Shown piece after piece: positions 1-8,677 of a stretch of DNA of 64,000 bases. The notes beneath the pieces were generated by a model. That model ran no database searches. It was not told the origin of the DNA and saw only the letters and a program-made list of their open reading frames with translations. The stretch's first letter is position 1. Each line of letters opens with the position of its first letter. The translations under genes and the position numbers were made by a program. The stretch lies in contig NZ_WEZG01000015.1 in assembly GCF_009176975.1 (NCBI RefSeq), forward strand, positions 57,121 to 121,120. Reading direction: 5' to 3'. This DNA comes from Aureimonas psammosilenae. Its GTDB lineage: Bacteria; Pseudomonadota; Alphaproteobacteria; Rhizobiales; Rhizobiaceae.

Positions 1-234
1 CAGAAAGCGCGGACGGCCCGAGAACGAGGACAATTCCGGCGCGAGGCTGTAGCGGGCGAAGGCCGGATCGCCCGACTTGAACCAGCAGCGGTTGGCAGCA
101 AGCGTCACGCGCTCCATGCGGTCCAGTGCGGACTGCTTGCGAACGGGGTTCACCACCGGCGCCTGCCGCGCCGTGGAGCAGGCTGAGGCGAGAAGGGCGA
201 GCGAACCCAGCGCCAGGACCGCGGACGCCCTCAC
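1..234 (-). CDS. lipoprotein of unknown function, cut by window edge
   Basis: The reading frame opens with GTG at 234 and runs off the left edge, so only about 78 N-terminal residues are seen. A hydrophobic signal segment ends in a lipobox (Leu-Ala-Ser-Ala-Cys, Cys near residue 19), followed by Ser-Thr-Ala-Arg, so I infer an outer- or inner-membrane lipoprotein. The GTG start overlaps the purQ stop (GTGA), which argues for co-transcription with the pur genes. No catalytic motif is visible and I do not recognise the family. Confidence 0.7.
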   Translation of the reverse strand, partial: MRASAVLALGSLALLASACSTARQAPVVNPVRKQSALDRMERVTLAANRCWFKSGDPAFARYSLAPELSSFSGRPRFL

Positions 235-911
235 GCCGCCAGACCCTTCACCATTCCGAGCGCGCTTTCGAAGATGCCGCGCCCGTCAGTCCCGCCATGT
301 TCCGGCTCGATCAGGTTCTCGGGGTGCGGCATCATTCCAAGCACGTTGCCGTTCTCGTTGATGATGCCTGCGATGTCGCGCACCGCGCCGTTCGGGTTCG
401 TGCCCTCGGCATAGCGGAACACGACGCGGTTCTCGCCATGAAGCCGCTCGATGGTGGCGTCTTCCGCGAAATAGTTGCCTTCGTGATGGGCGACGGGGCA
501 GCGGATGACCTGCCCTTGTGCGTAGGCGGAGGTGAAGCGCGTCGAGGCGTTGACCACTTCGAGCTTCACTTCGCGGCACACGAAACGCAGGCTCGTGTTC
601 ATCATCAGAGCGCCTGGCAGGAGGCCGGCCTCGCAAAGAATCTGGAAACCGTTGCAGACGCCGAGCACAGAGACACCGCGTGCCGCCTGTTCGGCCACGG
701 CGCGCATCACCGGCGAGCGGGCGGCGATGGCGCCGCAGCGCAGATAGTCGCCATAAGAAAAGCCGCCCGGCACGACGATCAGATCGACATCCGGCACGGC
801 GGTATCCGTCTGCCAGACGGTGACGGGCTCCTGGCCGGAGATGGTGCGCAAGGCCGCGATCATGTCGCGGTCGCGGTTGAGGCCCGGAAGAAGAACGACG
901 GCGGTTTTCAT
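231..911 (-). CDS. purQ: phosphoribosylformylglycinamidine synthase subunit PurQ (glutaminase)
   Basis: Class I glutamine amidotransferase of 226 residues that releases ammonia from glutamine for the PurL/PurS/PurQ FGAM synthase complex, the fourth step of cytoplasmic IMP synthesis. Visible motifs are the oxyanion loop Gly-Gly-Phe-Ser-Tyr-Gly-Asp near residue 50, the nucleophile elbow Gly-Val-Cys-Asn-Gly (Cys near 86) and the C-terminal Pro-His-Pro-Glu catalytic His/Glu pair. Length is normal for stand-alone PurQ. It follows purS by 13 bases and overlaps a lipoprotein gene downstream. purL is not in this stretch. Confidence 0.97.
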   Translation of the reverse strand: MKTAVVLLPGLNRDRDMIAALRTISGQEPVTVWQTDTAVPDVDLIVVPGGFSYGDYLRCGAIAARSPVMRAVAEQAARGVSVLGVCNGFQILCEAGLLPGALMMNTSLRFVCREVKLEVVNASTRFTSAYAQGQVIRCPVAHHEGNYFAEDATIERLHGENRVVFRYAEGTNPNGAVRDIAGIINENGNVLGMMPHPENLIEPEHGGTDGRGIFESALGMVKGLAA

Positions 912-924
912 TGGAAACGTCCCG

Positions 925-1167
925 TCAGACGATCTCGACAGAATAATTCTCGATCACCGTATTGGCGAGGAGCTTGTCGCACATGAAGGACAGGTCGGCC
1001 TTGGCTTTTTCACGGTCGTCGCCGTCCACTTCGACGTCGAACACCTTGCCCTGCCGGACTGAGCCGACGCCGGCGAAGCCGAGGGTGCCGAGAGCACCCT
1101 CGATTGCCTTGCCCTGAGGGTCGAGAACGCCGTTCTTCAGCGTGACGACGATGCGCGCCTTGATCAC
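925..1167 (-). CDS. purS: phosphoribosylformylglycinamidine synthase subunit PurS
   Basis: An 80-residue protein matching the small PurS subunit, which dimerises and bridges PurL and PurQ in the split FGAM synthase of alphaproteobacteria and Gram-positives. The frame starts with GTG (Val-Ile-Lys-Ala-Arg) and contains the typical Val-Thr-Leu-Lys-x-Gly-Val-Leu-Asp-Pro-Gln-Gly-Lys opening and the Gly-Lys-Val-Phe-Asp-Val central strand. It lies between purC and purQ, 13 bases upstream of purQ. Confidence 0.96.
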   Translation of the reverse strand: MIKARIVVTLKNGVLDPQGKAIEGALGTLGFAGVGSVRQGKVFDVEVDGDDREKAKADLSFMCDKLLANTVIENYSVEIV

Positions 1168-1237
1168 TTGATATGCCTGTCCCGCGAGTAGACGAGTTTG
1201 AGAGCCGATGCCGGCCGCGAACCTTTGCGCCGCCGCC

Positions 1238-2002
1238 TTACTTGACCAGCACCGGCCCCGTGGGGCGGGGCGGCTCGTTCTCGTTCATGATGCCGAGACG
1301 GCGCGCGACTTCCTGATAGGCCTCGACCAGCCCGCCCATGTCGCGGCGGAAACGGTCCTTGTCGAGCTTCTCCTGGGTCTGCACGTCCCAAAGGCGGCAG
1401 GAATCGGGGGAAATCTCGTCGGCCACGATGATGCGCATCATGTCGCCTTCGAACAACCGACCGGTTTCCATCTTGAAGTCGACAAGCTGGATGCCGACGC
1501 CGAGGAAAAGGCCGGACAGGAAGTCGTTGACGCGGATGGCGAGCGCCATGATGTCGTCGATTTCCTGCGGGGACGCCCAGCCGAAAGCCGTGATGTGTTC
1601 TTCGGAGACCATCGGGTCGTCGAGAGCGTCCGCCTTGTAGTAGAACTCGATGATCGAGCGCGGCAGCACCGTGCCTTCCTCGATGCCGAGGCGCTTGGCG
1701 AGCGAACCCGCCGCGATGTTGCGCACCACGACTTCGAGCGGAATGATCTCGACTTCCTTGATGAGCTGCTCGCGCATGTTCAACCGACGGATGAAGTGCG
1801 TCGGGATGCCCATCTTGTTCAGATGAGAGAAGATGTATTCCGAGATGCGGTTGTTGATGACGCCCTTGCCATCGACCACCTCGTGCTTCTTCTTGTTGAA
1901 GGCGGTGGCGTCGTCCTTGAAGAACTGAACGAGAGTGCCCGGCTCCGGTCCTTCGTAAAGGATCTTGCCCTTGCCCTCGTAGATACGGCGGCGACGTGTC
2001 AT
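1238..2002 (-). CDS. purC: SAICAR synthase
   Basis: Phosphoribosylaminoimidazole-succinocarboxamide synthase (254 residues) joins aspartate to CAIR with ATP in purine synthesis. The N-terminus [10 protein letters not shown], the Phe-Lys-Asp-Asp-Ala-Thr-Ala-Phe-Asn segment, the Val-Val-Val-Arg-Asn motif and the [11 protein letters not shown] signature are all present. I chose the ATG at 2002 because it gives the family N-terminus; no strong ribosome site precedes it. First gene of the purC-purS-purQ run; a 228-base gap separates it from the divergent zeta-subunit gene. Confidence 0.97.
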   Translation of the reverse strand: MTRRRRIYEGKGKILYEGPEPGTLVQFFKDDATAFNKKKHEVVDGKGVINNRISEYIFSHLNKMGIPTHFIRRLNMREQLIKEVEIIPLEVVVRNIAAGSLAKRLGIEEGTVLPRSIIEFYYKADALDDPMVSEEHITAFGWASPQEIDDIMALAIRVNDFLSGLFLGVGIQLVDFKMETGRLFEGDMMRIIVADEISPDSCRLWDVQTQEKLDKDRFRRDMGGLVEAYQEVARRLGIMNENEPPRPTGPVLVK

Positions 2003-2230
2003 CAATATTGCTCTATCCGGAAAATGACGCCTGGCCAGGGGCGTCCGAGGTTCCATCTCTGTCGCGTGAATAGACCATACGGCCCCGCGAAACAATGCTT
2101 GAGCCGGGTACGGGCTGGTCCGGCTTCCATGTTGGTTTCCAAAGGGCGTGTTGCAACAGGCCGGGAGGGCCCGGAGCGAGGCCAAGCACGATGAAATCGG
2201 GCTTCGCGGTGCGGCAGGGAGGAGAACGGG

Positions 2231-2548
2231 ATGATGTTCGAGGAGCGGGAGCGCGACTTCGAGAATCGCTACTTCCACGATCAGGAGATGCGGTTTCGCA
2301 TCAAGGCGCGCCGCAACAAGCTCGTCGGCCTTTGGGCGGCGGACCGTCTCGAATTGCGGGGCGAGGAAGCGGAGGCCTACGCGCAGGACGTGATTCGCGC
2401 GACCTTCCAGAAGACCGGCGACGAGGATGTCGTCGCCAAGATCAAAGGCGATTTCGAACGCGGGCAGGTGGGACTGTCCGAGGCCGAAATTCGCAAGGCG
2501 CTCGCCGAGCAACTCCCGCTCGCCGAAAAACAGATTCTGTCGGAGTAG
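2231..2548 (+). CDS. ATP synthase inhibitor subunit zeta (DUF1476)
   Basis: A 105-residue, highly charged helical protein matching DUF1476, shown in Paracoccus to be the zeta subunit that inhibits F1FO ATP hydrolysis from the cytoplasmic side. The N-terminal inhibitory region (Phe-Glu-Glu-Arg-Glu-Arg) and the Gly-Leu-Trp-Ala-Ala core are characteristic. A GGAGGAGAA ribosome site precedes two adjacent Met codons (2231 and 2234), either of which could start the protein. It is divergent from purC, and an aldolase gene follows after 7 bases. Confidence 0.9.
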   Translation: MMFEERERDFENRYFHDQEMRFRIKARRNKLVGLWAADRLELRGEEAEAYAQDVIRATFQKTGDEDVVAKIKGDFERGQVGLSEAEIRKALAEQLPLAEKQILSE

Positions 2549-2555
2549 GGTATCC

Positions 2556-3323
2556 GTGTCGCTTCCCGTTTTCCGCGAGCGCCTGAACGAGGGTTTCGTT
2601 CTTTCGGGCTGGTCCAGCGCCACCGATCCGTCCGTCCACGCCGCGCTGCTGCAAGCGCCGATCGACGCCATGCTCTTCGACATGCAGCACGGCCTGCACG
2701 ACACGGCGAGCATCGCCTCGGGTATCGCCGTCGCCGCCCGCTTCGGCAAGCCGGCCGTCGTGCGCGTGCCCATCGAGGACCGGGGGATGGCGTCGCGTGC
2801 CTTGGATATGGGCGCTTCCGGCGTGGTGATGCCGATGATCGAAACGGTGGAGCAGGCGGCCGCCTTCGTATCAGCAGTGAAGTATCCGCCGAGAGGCCTT
2901 CGATCCTTCGGACCGGCGCGGGCCGTATCGCTGCATACCGATAACGATTACGACGCCTATACCGCCGTCGCCGACCGCGAAACACTGGCCTTCGCCATGA
3001 TCGAAACCCGGTCGGCGATCGACAATCTGGAAGAGATCGCGCGCCTCGACGGGCTAGACGGCTTGTTCGTCGGCCCGTCCGACCTTTCCATCGCCTTGTC
3101 GGGGAATGGGCGCCGCGCTCCGCAAGGGCCGGAATGCCGGGAAGCGATCGCGACGATCCTCTCCGTGGCACGGTCGGCGGGCAAACATCCCGGCATCTAC
3201 GCGGCCACGGTGGAGGAGGGGATCGTCTACCGCGACATGGGCTATGCCTTCGTGGCGGTGGCGTCCGATCTCGGACTTCTGGCGGGCGCGGCGGATGCGA
3301 TGGCCCGCGCTATGAAGGCTTGA
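2556..3323 (+). CDS. HpcH/HpaI family 2-oxo-acid aldolase
   Basis: A 255-residue TIM-barrel class II (metal-dependent) aldolase/citrate-lyase-family enzyme. Visible family features are Phe-Asp-Met-Gln-His-Gly (catalytic His-side loop) near residue 45, Arg-Val-Pro near 70, Gly-Val-Val-Met-Pro-Met-Ile-Glu (metal-binding Glu) near 95 and Gly-Pro-Ser-Asp-Leu (metal-binding Asp) near 175. These enzymes cleave 4-hydroxy-2-oxo acids to pyruvate plus aldehyde; the exact substrate cannot be read from sequence. I use the GTG at 2556 because earlier codons belong to the overlapping zeta gene. Confidence 0.88.
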   Translation: MSLPVFRERLNEGFVLSGWSSATDPSVHAALLQAPIDAMLFDMQHGLHDTASIASGIAVAARFGKPAVVRVPIEDRGMASRALDMGASGVVMPMIETVEQAAAFVSAVKYPPRGLRSFGPARAVSLHTDNDYDAYTAVADRETLAFAMIETRSAIDNLEEIARLDGLDGLFVGPSDLSIALSGNGRRAPQGPECREAIATILSVARSAGKHPGIYAATVEEGIVYRDMGYAFVAVASDLGLLAGAADAMARAMKA

Positions 3324-3897
3324 TGGTCCAGTCGGGCACCGGATCGGTCGACAAGCGCGACACGAACTTGCCGAAGACCAGAAGGCCTTCCGGCCAGGGG
3401 CCATGCCCGCTTTCGTTGTTGAGATGGCCCGAATTGCCGGCATCGATCAGGAGCGAGCCCCAGGCGGCGGCGATATCCTCGGCGACCTCGTAGTCGCAAT
3501 AGCTGTCGTCGCGGCTCGCCACCACGGCGGAGGGGAAAGGCAAGGGTTCGCGCGGATAAGGGCCGAAGGTCATCAGATGCTTCGGCCGGATCTGGGGATT
3601 GGCGACATCGGGTGGCGCGACGAAAAAGGCCCCCGCCACGTGATGCCGGAATTGGTGCACGGCCTGAACGCAGGCCGCGACGCCAAGCGAATGCGCCACA
3701 AGCACCACGGGCCGGGTGGAGGCGTTCACGGCCTCGGCCACCGCTTTCGTCCAATCCTCGCGCACCGGCTTCGACCATTCGGCCTGTTCCACGCGCCGCG
3801 CGGTCGACATGCGCCGCTCCCAGCGCGTTTGCCAATGTTCGGGTCCGGAGCCCTGATAGCCGGGGACCATCACGATGTCTGCCTGAGATACGCGCAT
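3310..3897 (-). CDS. RBBP9/YdeN-family serine hydrolase
   Basis: About 195 residues with the compact alpha/beta-hydrolase pattern of the RBBP9/YdeN family. An early Pro-Gly-Tyr-Gln-Gly-Ser-Gly-Pro-Glu-His-Trp segment is followed by the nucleophile elbow Ala-His-Ser-Leu-Gly (Ser near 77), an Asp-Asp-Ser region, and a Gly-His-Leu-Asn near the C-terminus providing the His. The substrate is unknown. An alternative ATG at 3942 would add 15 residues and put the start two bases after the cls stop. Its 3' end overlaps the convergent aldolase gene by 14 bases. Confidence 0.85.
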   Translation of the reverse strand: MRVSQADIVMVPGYQGSGPEHWQTRWERRMSTARRVEQAEWSKPVREDWTKAVAEAVNASTRPVVLVAHSLGVAACVQAVHQFRHHVAGAFFVAPPDVANPQIRPKHLMTFGPYPREPLPFPSAVVASRDDSYCDYEVAEDIAAAWGSLLIDAGNSGHLNNESGHGPWPEGLLVFGKFVSRLSTDPVPDWTIKPS

Positions 3898-3944
3898 GGA
3901 CTTGGAGTCGCAGAGGGGCGCCTTGAAATCAAGCGCCGGCATTG

Positions 3945-5384
3945 TCACAAAAGCGGGCTGACGAGCCGCATGGCATTTTCGGCGAGTTGGGTGAAGAAGC
4001 CGCGCTTCTCCCATTCCTCGATCGTCAGACGCCGGCTCTTGGCGCGGTAGTCGTCCTCGATGCGCCGAAGCTGGCGCACCACGCCGGCATCGTAGACCAC
4101 GAGCGTCACTTCCGAATTCAGTTCGAAGGATCGCCGGTCCATGTTGGCCGAGCCGATCAGTGCGATGTCGTCGTCGATCGACAGATGTTTGGCGTGGAGG
4201 AAACGCTCCCGGTAGAGCATCACCTCGACGCCCGAATAAAGCAGCTCGTCGTAGTAGGAGCGCTGCGCGTGGTCGATGAAGAAGCTGTTGGTGGTGGCGG
4301 TCATGAAGAGCGTCACCTTCACGCCCTTCGCCACGGCGGTTCGCAGCGCGAGCGACAAGGGCTCGTTCGGAATGAAGTAAGGCGTCGTCAGGACGACGCG
4401 GTCGCCCGCCGCATGGATGAGGTCGGTGAAAAGCGTGTCGATGCCGCTGTCGGGATGGTCGGGTCCGCTCGGCAGAACCTGCGCCCGCACCTTGCCTTCG
4501 GTGGCTTCCGGCCAGGGCATGATGTCCTGGTTCGAGATGTCCTCGTCGGTTTCCAGATACCAGTCGCCGACGAAGACCGACTGGAGTTCCAGCACGACGG
4601 GACCCGTCACCCGCGCCATGACCTCACGATAGAAGGTGTTCGGCTCGTATTCCATCCGGTGCATGTTCTGCGAGCCGACCCAACCGACGAGACCGTCCAC
4701 CACGACGATCTTGCGGTGGTTGCGAAGATCGGCCCGCGTCGCCCGCCGCCAGATGCGCCAGGGCAGGATGAGATGCACCTCGACGCCGGTGCCCGCGAGC
4801 CGGCGCATGATCGCGCCGCGGTGGTTGGCCGAACCCACCGCATCGATCAGAAGACGGCATTTGACGCCGCGACGCGCGGCGCGCTCCATGGCGCTGAGGA
4901 GACGGTTTCCCGCCTCGTCGTCCTGCAGGATGTAGAACATCACATGGACATGGCTTCGCGCGGCTTCGATGTCGCCGGCGATGCGGTCCACGACGCGGTT
5001 GTAGTCGGCGTCGAGCGAGATCGTGTTGCCGGCGACGCAGGGGAGCTGGCCGATGGAGCGCACGAGACGCGCCGCCGTCCGGCTTTTTGGGGGCAGGGAG
5101 GCGGCTGCGTCCGACACGTCGCCTGGAATGTCCTGCGACGCGCGCTTCACGAGGCCGGGCACATGCTTGATGCGCTCGCGCCGCCATTTCGGATGCCGGG
5201 CGTCGCCGATCAGGAAGTAAAGGGCGAGGGCGGCGAAGGGCTGGAAGAAAAACAGGAGAAGCCAACCCTGCGCGGCGGCCGGCGAGCGGCGAAACGGGAT
5301 GACCACCAGCGCACCGATGACGATGCTCCATGTCACGACCGCCAGCCCGATCGACCACATGCTCCACTCGAACTGGCCCGTCAC
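3945..5384 (-). CDS. cls: cardiolipin synthase (PLD family)
   Basis: A 479-residue membrane enzyme that condenses phosphatidylglycerol to cardiolipin. Two N-terminal membrane segments (residues about 8-28 and 40-60) precede two phospholipase D domains. The HxKxxxxD motifs are His-Arg-Lys-Ile-Val-Val-Val-Asp near 230 and His-Ala-Lys-His-Leu-Ser-Ile-Asp near 405, each followed by the usual Gly-Ser-x-Asn. I chose GTG at 5384 because GAGAGGGGAC sits just upstream and the next Met would clip the first membrane segment. It is divergent from the phosphatase-fold gene at 5496. Confidence 0.93.
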   Translation of the reverse strand: MTGQFEWSMWSIGLAVVTWSIVIGALVVIPFRRSPAAAQGWLLLFFFQPFAALALYFLIGDARHPKWRRERIKHVPGLVKRASQDIPGDVSDAAASLPPKSRTAARLVRSIGQLPCVAGNTISLDADYNRVVDRIAGDIEAARSHVHVMFYILQDDEAGNRLLSAMERAARRGVKCRLLIDAVGSANHRGAIMRRLAGTGVEVHLILPWRIWRRATRADLRNHRKIVVVDGLVGWVGSQNMHRMEYEPNTFYREVMARVTGPVVLELQSVFVGDWYLETDEDISNQDIMPWPEATEGKVRAQVLPSGPDHPDSGIDTLFTDLIHAAGDRVVLTTPYFIPNEPLSLALRTAVAKGVKVTLFMTATTNSFFIDHAQRSYYDELLYSGVEVMLYRERFLHAKHLSIDDDIALIGSANMDRRSFELNSEVTLVVYDAGVVRQLRRIEDDYRAKSRRLTIEEWEKRGFFTQLAENAMRLVSPLL

Positions 5385-5495
5385 GTCCCCTCTCGGCTTT
5401 GAGTTGTTGCGTTCCCGGAAGGCATCCCGCCCGGACGCCTTGCCCATGTCGCCCCCGCGTCGCATATGGAGCGCGATCGCGAGAGGAAGAGGCCG

Positions 5496-6269
5496 ATGGT
5501 CCGCATCGTCTACGCCAATCTTGGATACCTGCGCGAGATCGACGGCTCGCTCGCCCACCATATCCGCCGGGCGCATCACCACTTCTTCACGCCGCGCGCG
5601 GCGCAGATGCGAAGCCTCGCCCTCGTCAAAGGGGCCCTCAAGAAGTTGCAGCCCGATCTTTCCTGCTTCGTGGAGATCGACCAGGGCTCGCTGACCAACG
5701 GTTTCTTCGACCAGTTCCCGATCCTGCGCGAGGATCATCACCTCACCGGCACCATCGACAACAAATACAGCGCCACCCGCAAATACCGGCGTCTGTCGAT
5801 CTCGCGCGGCAAGTCCAACGCCTTTCTCGCCAATCGGACGGTGGATTTCACCCGCCGTTACCTCGACTACGGCAAGAAGCGGCTGGTCTACGATATCGAC
5901 ATCGAAGGCATCCGCGTTCTGGTCGTGCATTGCGCGCTGACGAAGCGAACCCGCGCCGCGCAATACGAGCAGATTTCCGGCTGGATCGCCGAGCGCGACA
6001 TGCCGACGGTCGTGGTGGGCGACTTCAACGCCATGTGGGGCGAGAGCGAGCTTGCCCCCCTCCTGCAATGCGGCCGGCTCGTCCACGCCAACCGCCTGCT
6101 CGGCCCGACCTTCCGCTTCGGGCCGTGGCGCGCGGCGCTCGACACCTGCCTGATCTCGGCCGATCTCGAACGCCATTGCCGGATCGAGATCATCGATCAG
6201 CCCTTCTCGGACCATAAGATGTTCAAGATCGACGTGGCACGCGAAGGCGAGATCGCTCTCGCCTCCTGA
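5496..6269 (+). CDS. endonuclease/exonuclease/phosphatase family protein
   Basis: A 257-residue protein of the EEP (DNase I-like) fold. It shows Val-Tyr-Ala-Asn-Leu-Gly at the first strand, a Glu in Phe-Val-Glu-Ile-Asp near 60 (metal ligand), Val-Val-Gly-Asp-Phe-Asn-Ala near 170 and the terminal Ser-Asp-His-Lys-Met catalytic Asp-His. Substrate class (nucleic acid or phospholipid headgroup) cannot be decided; its place divergent to cardiolipin synthase is a common alphaproteobacterial arrangement. The ATG at 5496 follows GAGAGGAAGAGG; an upstream Met at 5466 would lengthen it by ten charged residues. Confidence 0.87.
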   Translation: MVRIVYANLGYLREIDGSLAHHIRRAHHHFFTPRAAQMRSLALVKGALKKLQPDLSCFVEIDQGSLTNGFFDQFPILREDHHLTGTIDNKYSATRKYRRLSISRGKSNAFLANRTVDFTRRYLDYGKKRLVYDIDIEGIRVLVVHCALTKRTRAAQYEQISGWIAERDMPTVVVGDFNAMWGESELAPLLQCGRLVHANRLLGPTFRFGPWRAALDTCLISADLERHCRIEIIDQPFSDHKMFKIDVAREGEIALAS

Positions 6270-6282
6270 CGCTTGAGCCCGA

Positions 6283-7590
6283 TCAGTTCGCGCCGAAGAC
6301 CCGCGCGAAGATCGTGTCGACGTGCTTGGTGTGGTAGCCGAGGTCGAACTTTTCGCGCAGCTCCGCTTCCGGCAGGGCCTTCGTCACGTCCGGGTCGGCG
6401 AGCAGCTCGGTGAGGAAGTCCTTGTTCTCTTCCCAGACCTTCATCGCGTTGCGTTGGACGAGGCGATAAGCGTCCTCGCGGCTGCAGCCGGCCTGCGTCA
6501 ATGCGAGAAGCACGCGCTGCGAATGGACGAGTCCCCGGAACTGGTTGAGGTTGCGGTCCATCCGCTCCGGGTAGACGAGGAGCTTGTCCACGACGCCGGT
6601 GAGGCGGGCGAGGGCGAAGTCGAGCGTGATCGTCGCGTCGGGGCCAATATAGCGCTCCACGGAGGAATGCGAGATGTCGCGCTCGTGCCAAAGGGCGACG
6701 TTCTCCATGGCCGGCATCGCGTAGGCGCGCACCATGCGGGCAAGGCCCGTCAGGTTCTCGGTCAGAACCGGATTGCGCTTGTGCGGCATGGCGGAGGAGC
6801 CCTTCTGGCCGGGCGAGAAATATTCCTCCGCTTCCAGCACCTCGGTGCGCTGAAGGTGACGGATTTCCGTCGCGAGGCGTTCGATGGAGGAGGCGACGAC
6901 GCCAAGGATCGAGAAATACATGGCGTGACGGTCGCGCGGGATGACCTGCGTCGAGACCGGCTCGGGCTTCAGGCCAAGGGCCGCCGCGACATGCTCTTCC
7001 ACGCGCGGATCGATATTGGCGAAGGTGCCGACGGCGCCGGAAATGGCGCAGGTCGCGATCTCCTCGCGCGCGGCGACGAGACGCTGGCGGCAGCGCTCGA
7101 ACTCGGCATAGGCGAGCGCGAGCTTGACGCCGAAGGTCGTCGGCTCGGCATGGATGCCGTGGCTGCGGCCGATGGTGACCGTGTCCTTGTGCTCCAGCGC
7201 GCGGCGTTTCAAAGCCGCCAGAAGCGCGTCCATGTCCTTCAGAAGGATGTCCGTCGCGCGCACGAGCTGGACGTTGAAACAGGTGTCGAGCACGTCCGAC
7301 GAGGTCATGCCCTGATGAACGAAGCGGGCGTCGGGCCCGACGATCTCGGCCAGATGCGTCAGGAAGGCGATGACGTCGTGCTTGGTTTCGCGCTCGATCT
7401 CGTCGATGCGCTCGATTTCGAACGTCGCCTTGCCGCCTTTTTCCCAGATCGTCTCGGCGGCGCTTTTCGGAATGACGCCGAGTTCGGCCAGCGCGTCGCA
7501 GGCATGCGCCTCGATCTCGAACCAGATGCGGAACTTCGTTTCCTGCGACCAGACGGCCGACATCTCGGGGCGGGAATAACGGGGGATCAT
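6283..7590 (-). CDS. purB: adenylosuccinate lyase
   Basis: Full-length (435 residues) member of the fumarase/aspartase superfamily, acting twice in purine synthesis (SAICAR to AICAR, adenylosuccinate to AMP). The signature Ser-Ser-Ala-Met-Pro-His-Lys-Arg-Asn-Pro loop with the catalytic Ser lies near residue 265. The His in Thr-Ile-Gly-Arg-Ser-His-Gly (near 141) and Thr-Ser-Ser-Asp-Val-Leu-Asp-Thr near 90 are also present. It stands alone rather than in the purCSQ run. A convergent EEP-family gene ends 14 bases away. Confidence 0.98.
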   Translation of the reverse strand: MIPRYSRPEMSAVWSQETKFRIWFEIEAHACDALAELGVIPKSAAETIWEKGGKATFEIERIDEIERETKHDVIAFLTHLAEIVGPDARFVHQGMTSSDVLDTCFNVQLVRATDILLKDMDALLAALKRRALEHKDTVTIGRSHGIHAEPTTFGVKLALAYAEFERCRQRLVAAREEIATCAISGAVGTFANIDPRVEEHVAAALGLKPEPVSTQVIPRDRHAMYFSILGVVASSIERLATEIRHLQRTEVLEAEEYFSPGQKGSSAMPHKRNPVLTENLTGLARMVRAYAMPAMENVALWHERDISHSSVERYIGPDATITLDFALARLTGVVDKLLVYPERMDRNLNQFRGLVHSQRVLLALTQAGCSREDAYRLVQRNAMKVWEENKDFLTELLADPDVTKALPEAELREKFDLGYHTKHVDTIFARVFGAN

Positions 7591-7669
7591 GGGCGGCTCG
7601 CTCGGGTTCGCGGGAAACGGGACTGACGTCCTGGCATTGCCCGCGCTCTAACAGAGCGCTCGCCGCGCC

Positions 7670-8677
7670 TCAACGCACCTCGCGCCATGCCGGCCGGCGA
7701 TCCCCCGGCAAAGGCGTGGCGGCGAAGACGCCCCGAGCGATCGCCCGCGCCATCGTCGCGGCGGCCGCGATGCCGAGCAGGAGGCCATCGCGAGGGCTGA
7801 TTTCCATCGTGCTTCGGCCGGTCGCCAAGGCGAAAACGAGGTCGCCGTCGAAATCGAGATGCGAGGGCCAAAGGGCGCGGCTGAAGCCGTCATGAGCGGA
7901 GATCGCAAGCCGCTTGGCCGACGCCTTGTCGAGCCGCGCATCGGTGGCGATCACCGCGATCGTCGTGTTCGCGCGCTCGACCGCGTCGAACTTCGTGACG
8001 GGGGCCGTGGCATCGGCTGGCCAGGGATGGGGCAGGCCGAGACCGCCGAACTCGTTCCCGATCTCGAACGGCGCGGCGTGAAAGAAATGGGTGTCGCCGA
8101 TGGTGGCCGAGCCGAGAGCGTTGACCGCGACGAGCGCCGCGACCGTGACGCCGTTCGGCAGAAGCGTCGATGCCGAACCGAGGCCGCCTTTGAACGTCGC
8201 CGTGGTGGCGCCGGCGCCCGCGCCCCGGCTGCCTAGATCGAAGTCGAGGGCAGCGGTCCGCGCTGCCTCGTATCCGAGTTCACGATAGGGCGGGTAGCGA
8301 TCCCAGGCGGTGTCCGGCTTCAGATCGAAGAGGATCGCGCCCGGCACGATCGGCACACGCTGGCTGCCCACCTGAAAACCGCGACCCTGTTCGCGCAGCC
8401 AGGCCTGCACGCCGGACGCCGCATCGAGCCCGAAGGCCGAGCCGCCGGAAAGAACGAGCGCGTCCACCGCCCGCACCGTCATCTCGGGCGACAGCAGATC
8501 GGTTTCGCGCGTGCCCGGCGCGCCACCGAGCACCTGCACCGCGCAGGTCGCGGGCTCCTCGCAGATGACGGCGGTGGAGCCACTCCCCAGCCGCGCGTCC
8601 TCGGCATGGCCGACGAGGAGACCTGCGACATCCGTCAGAAGGTTGCGCGGACCTGCGCGCCACTCGAAGCCGCTCAC
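7670..8677 (-). CDS. P1 family (S58) N-terminal nucleophile peptidase
   Basis: A 335-residue member of the DmpA/NylC-like P1 (S58) group, autoprocessing Ntn hydrolases that act as aminopeptidases or amide hydrolases. Characteristic stretches are Leu-Thr-Asp-Val-Ala-Gly-Leu-x-Val-Gly-His at the start, Val-Leu-Ser-Gly-Gly-Ser-Ala-Phe-Gly-Leu-Asp-Ala near 77 and Gly-Ala-Gly-Ala-Thr-Thr-Ala-Thr-Phe-Lys-Gly-Gly-Leu-Gly-Ser, which should hold the cleavage site and nucleophile. The ATG overlaps the stop of the upstream binding-protein gene (ATGA), so the two are likely one transcript. Substrate unknown. Confidence 0.88.
   Translation of the reverse strand: MSGFEWRAGPRNLLTDVAGLLVGHAEDARLGSGSTAVICEEPATCAVQVLGGAPGTRETDLLSPEMTVRAVDALVLSGGSAFGLDAASGVQAWLREQGRGFQVGSQRVPIVPGAILFDLKPDTAWDRYPPYRELGYEAARTAALDFDLGSRGAGAGATTATFKGGLGSASTLLPNGVTVAALVAVNALGSATIGDTHFFHAAPFEIGNEFGGLGLPHPWPADATAPVTKFDAVERANTTIAVIATDARLDKASAKRLAISAHDGFSRALWPSHLDFDGDLVFALATGRSTMEISPRDGLLLGIAAAATMARAIARGVFAATPLPGDRRPAWREVR

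Noticed and set aside
3942..5402. Long plus-strand open frame opposite cardiolipin synthase (486 codons)
   Set aside because: Shadow of the high-GC minus-strand gene: His/Arg/Asp-rich, no family features, while the minus frame has both PLD motifs.
6322..7626. 434-codon plus-strand frame opposite purB
   Set aside because: Antisense artefact; purB has full family conservation.
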